Origin: Branchiostoma floridae
Taxonomy: Eukaryota; Chordata; Leptocardii; Amphioxiformes; Branchiostomatidae
Length of the DNA: 64,000 bases
Assembly: GCF_000003815.2 (NCBI RefSeq)
Contig: NC_049983.1
Location: 2,260,497-2,324,496 of the forward strand
Direction of reading: 5' to 3'
Part shown: piece after piece, positions 34,166 to 44,549 of the stretch
Numbering within the stretch: position 1 is the stretch's first letter
Layout: each line of letters opens with the position of its first letter
Position numbers and translations under genes: made by a program
Notes under the pieces: generated by a model
Told to the model about the DNA's origin: nothing
Database searches by the model: none
Seen by the model: the letters and a program-made list of their open reading frames with translations, nothing else

Positions 34166-34889
34166 AAACACATCGCGTGCTACGTTTTTCAGTGTTGCTT
34201 GCAGTATCAGGTAGCTTGGCAAGCATTATTACTGGCCTAGTAAATGCCTAGTTATATATGTGTGTATGTTGGGCAGGGGGGTACAGGGCGCGAGGGGGTG
34301 GTACAGGTCGGCACAAAGGTCTCACTTAACTCGACAGGGCTGCTTGTGGAAACGAAAAATTAAAGTTTTTGCCGGTAGATATGCTCAATACATGCTGTTG
34401 AATTATTGTTGGTACGGTTTTATGTTCTTGTTGTCTTCTATATCGTGTCCCCAACCAGCCCGGCCGAACCCCTTGGTGCAAATGTTGACATTAGCCTTAA
34501 GCGAGTGTAATCAATGTGCTTATTGATATTGTTGAAACGTTACAGTTTTTATGTTAGTCATTTGGAGGGAATGACAAACACTATTTAAGGGGCTTAATAC
34601 ATGAATACATTAGGGGTAGGTAGGGGAAGTTTGCATGGCAATTGATCTGCTTGGCAGTTAAATTAAAGAAAGACGATTAAAATGTTGAGTCTATCATCTA
34701 TTCACAGTTTTTGTTTTAATTGCGCACACTACCACTTTAAAATTTGACTTTATTCATCACCTCATCGGTGGCACAGGCGGCCATGCCGACAAAATAGCCA
34801 CCATCTTCGGACGCACAACTCCATAGTCTGGGTACGGTGGTACGTAATGCTTAGCACTTCACAGAATTAGAAATAGAAGTACACTGTTC
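34166..34889. other. 3' flank of the kelch-like gene
   Basis: Probable 3' untranslated region followed by intergenic sequence. An ATTAAA word at 34662 is a possible polyadenylation signal. Nothing else recognised. Confidence 0.35.
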
Positions 34890-35190
34890 AAGCCAGGTTC
34901 GAATCACGAGAGTAAAGCGTAGGGCGGCGCTCCACGGTTTGACCCACTATCATGTGTGTATCAGGTTGCTGACCTCTCACCTTTGCTCCGTCGCTGAACC
35001 AGCGTCCGCCATTTTGTTTTGCGTCGTCGCCTAAATGGTCTCATCTGACATCTCCTGCAAACTGACCCGACTTTTACGGAATTCCAGAAGTCGTGGGGAG
35101 TGTTAACCACCATAGACCCACAGGCAAGACCTTTGATTGTCGTTAATGCTTATTGTTTGGGGCGTGTTCATTGGTAAATTAGAATAAGAG
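34890..35190 (+). promoter_or_regulatory. shared zinc-finger promoter module 3, first exon with GC donor
   Basis: Third copy: TTCGAATCACGAGAGTAAAG, GGTTTGACCCACTATC, GTATCAGGTTGCTGACC, a perfect-spaced DR1-like site (34970-34984; minus strand AGGTGA-G-AGGTCA), CCGCCATTTTG at 35006-35016, and TTTTACGGAATTCCAGAAGT. The donor position reads CAG/GCAAGA (35124), the usual context of a GC-AG intron, where the other copies have GT. It would splice to the acceptor before the 37484 gene. Confidence 0.7.
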
Positions 35191-35370
35191 GTGTGTTTAC
35201 GTTTGTTGTACTCCGGGGTGTAGTAACTTAAAACCTAAGCAAGTTTGACCGATCATCTGGAAGTTAAAATAAAACATGTAGCTTTAAACTATCTCATATA
35301 TTTTGCTAGTTCTCAAATATAAGGTTATTCAAATTTATCGCTGATTCGGGATCATTTAGGGGCTCACTTA

Positions 35371-35420
35371 TAGAATAGAATAGAATAGAATAACTTTATT
35401 GCGCAAAAATATGAAGTCTT
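35371..35420 (-). mobile_element. retroelement 3' tail, (AATAG)n type
   Basis: TAGAATAGAATAGAATAGAA, then TAACTTTATTGCGC reads on the minus strand as an AATAAAG signal followed by a short tandem tail, typical of a truncated LINE or SINE end. No coding sequence is left. Confidence 0.45.
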
Positions 35421-35839
35421 CTTGTTTCTTACCGCTAAGCCCCTATAATACTATATTAATAGGGATTGGTGGCATAGCGCGTGATGTTAGTAACAGGTGA
35501 TTGGAACAAAATAAACATAGGGGGAAAATGGCGTCCAATAGTGTTTACGTTTGGTCAGGTACAGGCACGGATACACCTAAAGCTCCTTGGGTATACCAAA
35601 TGTTTAGGTCCGGACCTGTGCCTTAACAGTTTTACAGCTGTCCAATTGGGGTTATCGGAAAAACCGGTCCGACCTGTCCTGTTTGTAGCTACGCCCCCTG
35701 GCAGAAAATAGCAGAATTGCAATTGGCATGCTGTGTTCCCGTATATCACAGCATGTAGCGCACTGGTTGGATGTATGGGGGTCTGCATACTAATGTCACT
35801 ACTAGTAGCACTGTTCACGTCAGACCGATTGGCGACATT

Positions 35840-36575
35840 GCACTGGTGGAAAGTTTAAACCATGACCGATACGCTGAACGGAAGCTTCGCCGTAGATTAC
35901 GATGAGCGTAAACGTGTACACGCCGTAAATCCGATCGTAATTACGGCTGTATTTACGGGGCGGTATCACGTAGAGAGCGGTCGGTAATATTCAGAATATT
36001 CATGTTTTGTATTCCGTATACACGGAATATTCATGAGATTACCATTAATCATAAACCAAACAGCCTGATTTACGGCAGAAATTACGGAAGGGCGGGGTTC
36101 TTCCGCGTGTGCAACGTAACTACTGTTTTTTTTTTTTAAAGTAAAATCACTATCGGACCTTTTGCTATTTTCCTAACACGAAAGGACAATCCTCATAATC
36201 ATGATTTCTTGGAAATATTTCTTCAATCAAAAATTTGTGTATTGAAAAATACTGAGATAAATGCAACGTCAATCGAATATAAAGGAGGCGCCTATACATG
36301 TGCGCAGAAAATCTAACGTAACCGGACAACACAAGTCATCGGTAACTTTGATATTGCCGCCTGGCGTGATCAAGAGCGGGATCGGAAAGCCACCTTCGAA
36401 TTTTGATAGGAATATCTGTGCACGGCAAATACATATCTGGCATGGTGCAGCTATATATTTTAGAACTACTACGTACTCGCTTTTTTTTAAATATGACCAA
36501 AGATCTTATAGTTTATAGGCACTCCTTGGTATGACACACGCAGTCGGCGTGTACACGCCGTAATTACGACATCAC
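35840..36575. other. CGTAA-rich segment with a 16-bp perfect palindrome
   Basis: The words TGTACACGCCGTAA occur in the same orientation near 35916 and 36550, and TACGGC/GCCGTAA words repeat many times between 35890 and 36100. CGGCGTGTACACGCCG at 36545-36560 is a perfect palindrome. This could be a repeat element; its ends are not clear. Confidence 0.4.
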
Positions 36576-37481
36576 GGTCGTGTATATTGGTTTCATGTAT
36601 GTGGGGTTTAGAAAGTGAGGAATGCTGTCAAACTTTGTGGTTTTGAGCGGAAATATGGGACCTGCATTATTGAAATCGAAATCAATAGATATTTTGTGCG
36701 GGTGAATATGTTAAGTAGATGTTCAGTTACCGGTAGAATTGTAGCAAAAATGGGTCTGACCCGGGACCTCCCGCCGCGCCGCTCAATTTGATTGACACAT
36801 ACGGGCGGGGCGCGGTTTCTTTGAGTTTGACCAAGGAGGTTAATCCTATTGTTTTGACTTTATGTTTTCAAAGAACGAGCCTGCGCATATATCAAAGGGT
36901 TGGTGTTTACCCGGAATATAAGATTACCAGCATAAAAAAATGCTGCAGAAATCGTGAGCAATGTTGTTGTATTATTTGGAAAATTGTTGAAAACCGACCC
37001 TGAAAAATTCAGGTGAACTTTCAGATGTTCGTCATGGAGTGCTCTATGTATGATATGTTACACAATACGTTGTCCACATTCCTATATCTAAATGCTACAG
37101 ATACTCGATACCATTTGACTATATATTTACATCCGACAGCCCTCATAATGCTGAAATAGGTAAATACATAAAAAATCGCTTAGTAATTAGAGAATATAGT
37201 GACACTCATGTCTAGCCCCATACGTGATTGTATGGATCAGAGTTTTAAGATTCATTGTTATAATCCAATTCATTTCCTCTTATTTTTGTAGTTTAAAGTT
37301 GACCATACAAAAGTCACTGTACATTTTGTCGTGTCGTGTCGTGTCTGACTTGATGTCAAAACGGGCCCCACAGACGTAACTTTTTCTTAGTCAAAATCTG
37401 CGCTCTTTAGTAAGCTTTACAAATATCTAAAAGAAAGAAATTGCTCTATCTGTAACCAATGTTTTCTTACCACCATTTTAG
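36576..37481 (+). other. remainder of the first intron of the 37484 gene
   Basis: AT-rich sequence with a short GTCGTGTCGTGTCGTGTC tandem near 37327. The acceptor CCATTTTAG ends at 37481, before AGATGG. Confidence 0.4.
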
Positions 37482-37483
37482 AG

Positions 37484-38578
37484 ATGGCTGAGTTCACATG
37501 TGTGCCTCCTGTTAAAGAGGAACAAACGGCGAACGCGACGCACACCAAAGAGGAGGAAACAGGAGACAACAGACGGCAACATAATGAACAAGAGAACGTG
37601 CTGTGCCAGGAAACGTACAGTGTGTATCAGAAAACACACGACTGCTACCAGGCAGCCCAACCAACCGGACATCCTTGGGACGAGACTTACAACAGATGGG
37701 GACAGACAACAGACACAGGACGGCAGCAGGACGAGAAAAAGGACGTTCCAAACGACGAAACGTGTGGTGTAAAAGCGGAAAAGGAAGAGTCCAGGTATGA
37801 GCTTTCTCCTGCAAAACTGTGTGCTGGAAATCCTGAGAATGAGACCGACCATTCTGGACACCCTGGGAATGAGATGGACCATACTAGACGCCCTGGGAAG
37901 GAGAGGGACAGCAGGGAGACCCATACAACAGACGTGGGTCTGCTGCAGGAAACTTGTGATGTGAACTTAAGAGACAAACCTTACAAGTGTGATCAGTGTG
38001 GCTATTCCGCAGCACTGGAATCGCTTTTGGTCCAACATCTGACAAAACACACTGATGAGAAACCCTACACGTGTGCAGAGTATAGGTACATGGCAGTGCA
38101 CAAATCTAACTTATCCCAACTCATGAGAACCCATACAGAACAAAAACCCTACAAGTGTGACCAGTGCAACTATTCTACAGACCGGGAGTTTCATTTGGTC
38201 CAACATTTGAGAAGACACACCGGAGAGAAGCCCTACATGTGTGGGGAGTGTGGATTCAGGACTGCTTACAAGTCCAGCTTATCCGTACATATGAGAATCC
38301 ATACAGGAGAAAAACCCTACAAGTGCGGCCAGTGCAACTATTCTGCAACACAGGAATCGCATTTGGACAAACACCTAATGATACACACCGGTGAGAAGCC
38401 CTACATGTGTGGGGAGTGTGGGTACAGAACGACTCAAAAGTCGGCCTTATCCAAACATATGAGAACCCATACTTGCGAGAAATCCTACAAGTGTGATCAG
38501 TGTGACTTTTCTACAGCATATAAATCGTCTTTGGATAAACATATGAGAAAGCACGGTAAGAAAAACCCATATTTGTAG
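37484..38578 (+). CDS. C2H2 zinc-finger protein, 7 fingers, one degenerate (gene 3)
   Basis: A 364-residue coding exon starts at ATGGCTGAGTTC after the acceptor at 37481. Residues 1-166 are the shared N-terminal region (MAEFTCVPP, VLCQETYSVYQKTHD, QPTGHPWDETYN, TDTGRQQDEKKD, RETHTTDVGLLQETCDVN) with a local repeat of about 11 residues (PGNEMDHTRRP type) near 125-145. Seven finger units follow from 167; the second (CAEYRYMAVHKSNLSQLMRTH) has lost a Cys and the first His and should not fold around zinc. Helix positions -1,2,3,6 of the others: LSLV, REHV, YSSV, ESHD, QSAS, YSSD. The last finger ends HGKKNPYL with the frame running into a stop. Probable nuclear DNA-binding protein; the target is unknown. 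Confidence 0.85.
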   Translation: MAEFTCVPPVKEEQTANATHTKEEETGDNRRQHNEQENVLCQETYSVYQKTHDCYQAAQPTGHPWDETYNRWGQTTDTGRQQDEKKDVPNDETCGVKAEKEESRYELSPAKLCAGNPENETDHSGHPGNEMDHTRRPGKERDSRETHTTDVGLLQETCDVNLRDKPYKCDQCGYSAALESLLVQHLTKHTDEKPYTCAEYRYMAVHKSNLSQLMRTHTEQKPYKCDQCNYSTDREFHLVQHLRRHTGEKPYMCGECGFRTAYKSSLSVHMRIHTGEKPYKCGQCNYSATQESHLDKHLMIHTGEKPYMCGECGYRTTQKSALSKHMRTHTCEKSYKCDQCDFSTAYKSSLDKHMRKHGKKNPYL

Positions 38579-38853
38579 AGAGTGTGGATATAGTTCAGCA
38601 ACGAAATTTTATCATAACAGATGAGAATCAAGGTGATTTTTTGGAAGGATGATCACTGTGGCTCTTTTAGTTGTTTGTTCTAGGTTACTTTCCATTGTGT
38701 TTTGCTGGAGTGTACTTTAGAGCAACACTTAGTTAACGCATTGGAAAGTAACCTAGGGTGTGCGGGAGTGCATGGACAGCGAGATGATGTAACTAATTTT
38801 GATTTGCACATGTGAGAGTCCATACAGAACTGGAGAAAAAAAACTGCTATGTG
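38579..38853 (+). pseudogene. decayed finger tail of gene 3
   Basis: In the +1 frame, THICRECGYSSATKFYHN is an eighth finger lost by frameshift at the end of gene 3; later GATCACTGTGGCTC (38652) and CATGTGAGAGTCCATACAGA (38809) are further finger scraps. A 15-bp inverted repeat (CTAGGTTACTTTCCA, 38680-38694 with 38742-38756) lies between. LINE A begins at 38854. Confidence 0.65.
38845..38853. repeat. target-site duplication of LINE A (5' copy)
   Basis: TGCTATGTG here matches TGCTATTTG at 44541-44549, directly after the (AAAT)n tail: 8 of 9 bases. Confidence 0.6.
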
Positions 38854-39285
38854 TTACTGCTCTATTGCTCTGAAATTAAAGCTATTTATACCTTCTCGAG
38901 AATACTGCCTCAACAAGTTCTTTGTAACTGTTGGAAACAAACTGACAGAGAAGTTCAAGCACCAAGCTACGGTCCCTAAGTGCCCCGCAAGATACAACGA
39001 ATTAAAAACTACCTTCAACTTCAAGCAAATAAGTGAAGTGGGAGTGTATGAAAAACTAAGGGGACTGCACAGTAATAAAGCGACTGGTCTGGACAGGATA
39101 CATGCAAGGCTCCTGAAGGTAGCCGCACCTAGTATATGTAAACCACTTACACACATTTTCAATTTGTCCCTTTCCTCTGGCCACATTCCCACAGACTGGA
39201 AGATGGCAAGGGTCACACCATTACACAATGGGGGGATACAGAAGACCCAAACAATTACAGACCCATATCTGTCCTACCTGTCATC

Positions 39286-40566
39286 ATGAAGGCCTTTGAA
39301 AGAGAGGTGCACACACAGTTCGTTGAATACCTGCATCAACACAATATCCTCTCCTCCCAACAGTCTGGTTTTAGGACAGGCCACTCTACAACAACAACAC
39401 TACTGGATGCCAAGGACTACGTGCTTCATAACATGGACAGGGGTAACCTAGTGGGGGCGGTATTTTTGGATCTTAAGAAAGCATTTGACAGTGTACATCA
39501 TGGACTATTATTAACCAAACTGTCATGGATCGGGATTCAGGGTGTGGAGCATCTTTGGTTCAGTAACTACCTGTCGGGGAGACAACAAATTGTCTCTCTG
39601 AATGGTTGTAGGTCAGAATACTTACCTGTTACACTGGGAGTGCCCCAGGGTTCCATACTGGGCCCGTTGCTCTTCAAGTTATTTATTAATGATATACCTG
39701 ATGTAGTTACCACATGTAAAATATGTTTGTATGCTGATGACACAGCAATATTCTATCCCAGCAACAATGTAAAACATATTGAGTCAATTCTGAACTATGA
39801 ACTCTCTGGTCTGGCCACTTGGTTCCAAACAAATCGTTTAACATTAAATGTAACCAAGACTAAAAGGATGTTATTTGGCACTGCTAACAGGTTAAAGCAA
39901 GCACAGTCCTTGACAGTCGAAATTGACCAAGAAATCATAGAAAGAGTTCATACGTTCAAATATCTTGGTCTGTACCTTGACTCCCACCTGTCCTTTAATG
40001 AACATATAGACAAAGTTTGTAGTAAGGTGTCACAGAGGATTGGACTACTTAGACGCCTCAGACACTGCCTAACTTTCAGTATTGCTGACATGTTGTACAA
40101 GACTATGATATTGCCTATTTTCGACTATTGTGACACTGTCTGGGGAACCTGTGGGGCCACCAAACAACGGCAACTACAAATACTACAAAACAGAGCGGCA
40201 AGGGTGGTGCTACAAGGTAGACAACGGGACATCATCACTGTGAACCTCCACCAAACTCTCAACTGGAAATACCTGGCTGACAGGAGATTTGAGCACACGT
40301 GCATTATGGTTTTCAAATGTCTTACAGGCTTGGCACCAACATACCTATCCGCCACATTTCAGCACAACTCTCGTATCCATACTTACAACACTAGGCAGAC
40401 CACTAAACTACACCCACCAAGCTACACCACCATATGTGGACAAAAAACATTTGCATACACTGGCACTAGCCAGTACAACAAACTAGCAGATAACATAAGA
40501 AACATCACAACACTAAAAGGCTTTAAAACAGCTCTGAAGAACATATGTATATCTGACCTCAAGTAA
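39286..40566 (+). pseudogene. LINE A reverse transcriptase, main frame
   Basis: 426 codons with the RT core: GFRTGHSTTTTLL, FLDLKKAFDSV, GVPQGSILGPL, YADDT, then a C-terminal region with HLSFNEHIDKVCSKVSQ and RILQNRAARVVL-like text. The N-terminal RT portion (38849-39289) is in a different frame, so the copy is inactive. Confidence 0.85.
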
Positions 40567-40597
40567 TATTGGAACTTAGTATGGAAAAGCACCTTTG

Positions 40598-43500
40598 ACC
40601 TATGGAAAAGCGATAGGTGGCGCTCTTATAGAGCGGCCGCAGGTTTTATGAGCTCTGAAGCTCTTGGTTTTATGTTTGTGTATATTTTGTATATTTTGTC
40701 ACCACTGTGCAATATGCGTGTTCGTCAAGTTGCTGAGATGTTGGAGGCCTAATCCTGAGGGTTCACTGATCGAGACTCGGGGATTTTACCAGGAAAACTT
40801 GGCCTGCTTCGGTGACATCCAACATTTGGCCAAAGATGGCGTCCGCCGGAATGATGCGCTATACTACCCAGTTCTTCAGAAGCCTACGGCAAACGTCAGA
40901 GCCGATCACCCCGCTTCTGAAGGAACGGCTCAGGCAACTAGGAGTTCTAAGGACTCGTGGCAGATACCGCGGTACAAGGGCCGGTAAGATTCGCCAAAGA
41001 AAGATTACCACTGTGATCGGCAATAGGCTTCCTTTACATACCGGTACCTCTCTCATATGCAAATTTTACGGGAGGGACTGCACACAACAACAACTCCCTA
41101 GACCACGGAAGAATGCCAACACCGTTAATCTACTCAAAGTTCCAGTGCGAAAACCCCAGCCCAACTCCAATGCGGGAAGCTTGCCATCAGTATATATGTG
41201 CAACGCTCGTTCTCTCCTTAACAAACTGGATGAATTTGAAACCACTATCAAACAATATAACGCTGATGTAGCAATTGTCACAGAGACGTGGTTCTCCCCA
41301 GCGATACCAACTGAGTTCCTGAATATCGATAAGTACGCACTGTTTTCTTGTAGCAGAACTGACCGCCGTGGAGGAGGCGTGGCCGTCTATGTCCACCAAG
41401 ACGCCCAACCGAGGACCATCCCTCAGGTTTCTGTACCCCCAGAACTCGAATGCGTGTGGGTGTGGCTTCGGCCCCCTAGACTCCCGCGGCAAGTACCTTG
41501 CATCGCAGTCTGTGCAACTTACTTCCCACCCAACTCCAGGAACCAGGAGCTTCTCCTACATCACTTGGTGGACACGGCTGACCTCCTGAAAACCCTTCAT
41601 CCTGACATCGGTCTCATATTTGCAGGGGACTACAACCGACTGGATTACCAGCCGCTTCTCCGGGCTCACAGACTACACCAAGTGGTCAGCTCCCCGACCC
41701 GTGGGGAGGCTACCCTCGACGTCATCATCACGAACTTAAAGTCTTCCTACAAACTTCCAGAGGTGACTAATCCAATAGGCACAAGTGACCACAAGGCTGT
41801 TTGGTGGCAGGCAGGAGAGCGTGCACAAGGTACCAACAAGTCCAAGTACGTGGTCGTCCGTCCCATGCCGGACTCCAGGATACGGGACTTTGGGCAATGG
41901 ATTACCTCACACAGCTGGCAGGAGGTGCTAGAGAAGGCCACTGTAGAAGAGAAGACAGCCGCATTCTACGGGACATTGCACTCAGCCATAGACAGGTTCT
42001 TTCCCCAAAAGAGAGCCAAGCTACATCAAAAAGACAAACCCTGGATCACTGCTTCGCTCAAGACACTGATACACAAAAGACAACTAGCTCACAGTCGGGG
42101 TCAAGAGTTACTCTACAAGCTCCTCCGCAACAAGATCGCCCGTAACATTAAACAAGGGAAGAAAACCTTCTACCACGACCACGTGCAGCATCTGAAGAAG
42201 GAGAATCCGGCCGAGTGGCATAAGACCATCAGACAGTTGGCAAACTGGTCAGCCCCTACCACAAACATCCAAGTACCAGGAGTAGACTCTACCGACACAG
42301 CTGGTGTAGCAAACGCCATCAACAAGCACCTGGCGTCCATTTGCCAGGCGCTGAGCCCACTGGACTACAGCAAGCTACCATCGTACCTGCCGGCTATGCC
42401 ACCGCCCCAAGTCAACCCATGGGACATGTACAACCGGTTAAGCCGAATCAAGGTCTCAAAAGCCCCTGGCCCGGACCAGATGCCACCTAAAATCATAAAG
42501 GAGTTTGCCTACGAGCTTTCCTTGCCACTGACAGACATCCTTAATGCTTCACTGCGAGAGGGAAGAGTACCGCCTGAGTGGAGGGAAGCCACGGTAATCC
42601 CCGTCCCAAAAAAACAGCCAACTGACCTTGACAGCATCCGCCCAGTCTCTCTCACGGCACAGTTTGCTAAAGTCTGCGAAGGATTCGTCTCCTCCTGGAT
42701 CCTGTCCGACATAGCACCTCAAATGGACTGCAAACAGTTTGGGAATTCCAAAGGATGCTCCACAACACATTGTCTCATCGACTTGCTGAACTTTTTCTTC
42801 TCCGGGGCTGAAAGGAAAGCAACAGTGGGCACCTTGATTTTAACTGATTTCTCAAAGGCATTTGACAGAGTGTGCCACAACACTGCCATCGCTAAACTGA
42901 TCAGCATGGGGGCAAGAGCTTCTTTAATCCCCTGGCTGTGTAGCTTCATGGCTGGTCGGAAACAGTGCGTCAGATATCGGGGGTCAGTGTCAGACTGGGA
43001 GCCATTAACAAGTGGAGTGGCCCAGGGAACTCTGCTAGGTCCGCTAGTTTTCCTAGCAATGATAAATGACATCAAACCCGTAACTTCAAACTCTCACTGG
43101 AAGTATGTCGACGACTTCAACCTCGGTGAAATAAGACCAGTTACGGTAGCAACAACCCTCCAGACTGACCTCGACAACCTTGAGAGCTGGTCCGCGAGCA
43201 ATTCTATGAGCCTCAATCCCAAAAAGTGCATGGCGATGCATTTCTGCTTCATGCGTCAACCGCCGCAGATACCGGCACTTACCCTTGGTGGACAGAACCT
43301 TGCCATTGTCACACAGGCCAGGCTGTTAGGACTACACATTAGATCGGACCTACGTTGGGATGACCAAGTAGACGTGATGGTGTCTAAAGCCAGCAAGCGT
43401 CTCTTCCTCGTCAGCAGACTGCGCCGATCCGGAGTACCAGAATCTGATCTCACCATCATATACTGCGGGTACATTCGTCCCATTCTGGAATATGGTGCTC

Positions 43501-44136
43501 CCTGCTGGAGTGCCGCACTCACAAGCAAACAGTCTGCAGCCCTAGAGCGAGTGCAGAAACGTGCCTGCAAAATGATCATTGGACGACGGTACGACTCCTA
43601 CTCAGAAACGCTAGAACAGCTCAATCTCCAACGCCTATCAGACCGCCGTCGGAGCCTGTGTGTTGACTTTGCTACCAAAGTTGAGAAATCCCCACGGTTC
43701 TGTTCTTGGCTGCCCCCCACCCGTGTACAACAGCACGGTAGAAACCTACGTAACTCTGGACAGTACCAGCAGCCTTCTGGGTCAAAGCGCTACAGGTCAA
43801 GCGCCATCCCGGCCATTGTGGAAACGCTTAACGGACTCTATTAAACTGAACTGAACTTTACTCCTCAGTCACACGTTGTCTTGTCGAAGTTTTAAAAGTC
43901 TATATAAAGTCTGTAAATAGTGGAATACTTTGAACAAATTCGTATTACTTTGATATTGTATTTTAACCAGCATCTATTGACCCATTGTTTTAACGTCGTG
44001 CATAAAGTTTTCTAATCGATGTATGCTGAATTTGAACATGATTGTAATGCCCTCGCAATTCAGCCTCTTAGGCTGCCAGGAGGACTATTATGCTTATTGC
44101 TTAATAAACCAGTCTACTACTACTACTACTACTACT
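40598..44136 (+). mobile_element. LINE B: apparently intact non-LTR retrotransposon nested in LINE A
   Basis: Bounded by ACCTTTG at 40591-40597 and again at 44137-44143, a plausible 7-bp target duplication. It has a 5' leader of about 214-238 bp, one long open frame (40812-43844), a 3' untranslated region with AATAAACC near 44104, and a (TAC)n tail at 44115-44138. An intact frame in a nested copy implies a later insertion than LINE A. No separate ORF1 was seen, so it is either a short-leader family or 5'-truncated. Confidence 0.8.
40812..43844 (+). CDS. LINE B ORF2: APE endonuclease and reverse transcriptase
   Basis: 1010 codons without a stop; the start may be 40836 (MASAGMMRYTT). The endonuclease/exonuclease/phosphatase domain lies at about 125-330: VYMCNARSLLNKLDEF, AIVTETWF, GGGVAVYVHQ, LIFAGDYNRLD, GTSDHKAVWW carry the expected Asn, Glu, Asp-Asn and Ser-Asp-His residues. 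Reverse transcriptase lies at about 545-840: KAPGPDQMPPKIIKEF, IPVPKK, SIRPVSLTAQFAKV, ILTDFSKAFDRV, SGVAQGTLLGPLVF, WKYVDDFNLGE. The active-site box is YVDD rather than the YADD seen in LINE A. The protein would act in the nucleus by target-primed reverse transcription. Higher GC than its AT-rich surroundings fits a recent arrival. Confidence 0.9.
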   Translation: MTSNIWPKMASAGMMRYTTQFFRSLRQTSEPITPLLKERLRQLGVLRTRGRYRGTRAGKIRQRKITTVIGNRLPLHTGTSLICKFYGRDCTQQQLPRPRKNANTVNLLKVPVRKPQPNSNAGSLPSVYMCNARSLLNKLDEFETTIKQYNADVAIVTETWFSPAIPTEFLNIDKYALFSCSRTDRRGGGVAVYVHQDAQPRTIPQVSVPPELECVWVWLRPPRLPRQVPCIAVCATYFPPNSRNQELLLHHLVDTADLLKTLHPDIGLIFAGDYNRLDYQPLLRAHRLHQVVSSPTRGEATLDVIITNLKSSYKLPEVTNPIGTSDHKAVWWQAGERAQGTNKSKYVVVRPMPDSRIRDFGQWITSHSWQEVLEKATVEEKTAAFYGTLHSAIDRFFPQKRAKLHQKDKPWITASLKTLIHKRQLAHSRGQELLYKLLRNKIARNIKQGKKTFYHDHVQHLKKENPAEWHKTIRQLANWSAPTTNIQVPGVDSTDTAGVANAINKHLASICQALSPLDYSKLPSYLPAMPPPQVNPWDMYNRLSRIKVSKAPGPDQMPPKIIKEFAYELSLPLTDILNASLREGRVPPEWREATVIPVPKKQPTDLDSIRPVSLTAQFAKVCEGFVSSWILSDIAPQMDCKQFGNSKGCSTTHCLIDLLNFFFSGAERKATVGTLILTDFSKAFDRVCHNTAIAKLISMGARASLIPWLCSFMAGRKQCVRYRGSVSDWEPLTSGVAQGTLLGPLVFLAMINDIKPVTSNSHWKYVDDFNLGEIRPVTVATTLQTDLDNLESWSASNSMSLNPKKCMAMHFCFMRQPPQIPALTLGGQNLAIVTQARLLGLHIRSDLRWDDQVDVMVSKASKRLFLVSRLRRSGVPESDLTIIYCGYIRPILEYGAPCWSAALTSKQSAALERVQKRACKMIIGRRYDSYSETLEQLNLQRLSDRRRSLCVDFATKVEKSPRFCSWLPPTRVQQHGRNLRNSGQYQQPSGSKRYRSSAIPAIVETLNGLY

Positions 44137-44143
44137 ACCTTTG

Positions 44144-44540
44144 TCTCTGATGTTCCTTGCTGTTCTTTTAATTTGTTTGTTTGTTCAATCTTTACATATG
44201 ATTTACTATCCATACTTTGTAAATTTCAGTTTCATTAATTTTCGTTTTACACATGATTTGATATATGATCTGACCTCCACCCCATCTCTTGACATATTGA
44301 TTTTGACCTTGGAACGTTTTCGACATGAGTATGGACACTGATTATGTTTTGACGCACCGGTTTTATGTTTTCTGTACTGTATGTTGTCCCTGGGTGTTCA
44401 AAGTTTGACTGATTGTTACCACGTTTTTGTCCTGTATTTATTATTTACATGTATGTTTGATGGGCCCCCTTGGAAATCAACTATGCACTGTTGTAGGAGC
44501 TACCCATCTGTTTCAAGATGAAATAAATAAATAAATAAAT
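44144..44540 (+). mobile_element. LINE A 3' untranslated region and (AAAT)n tail
   Basis: AT-rich sequence with GGGCCCCCTTGGAAATCAAC and a terminal AAATAAATAAATAAATAAAT. The CCCTTGGAAATCA-type word shortly before the tail is typical of CR1/L2-like 3' ends. Assigned to LINE A because the outer target duplication follows directly. Confidence 0.65.
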
Positions 44541-44549
44541 TGCTATTTG

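Larger units (their letters stand above)
38854..44540 (+). mobile_element. LINE A: 5'-truncated non-LTR retrotransposon, interrupted by LINE B
   Basis: Reverse transcriptase sequence runs from 38860 to 40566: KATGLDRIHARLLK, then after a one-base frameshift near 39240, FLDLKKAFDSVHHG, LGVPQGSILGPLLF, LYADDTAIFY, KTKRMLFG. No endonuclease remains. The coding part stops at 40566. The 3' untranslated part resumes at 44144 after LINE B and ends in (AAAT)n at 44521-44540. The proposed duplications TGCTATGTG/TGCTATTTG flank the composite, which supports one insertion of about 2.14 kb into the decayed tail of gene 3. CR1/L2-like by motif style; the clade was not tested. Confidence 0.8.

Noticed and set aside
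40812-43844. YVDD box taken as a retrovirus or LTR element
   Set aside because: An N-terminal APE endonuclease, no integrase, protease or LTRs, and a (TAC)n tail show a non-LTR retrotransposon.
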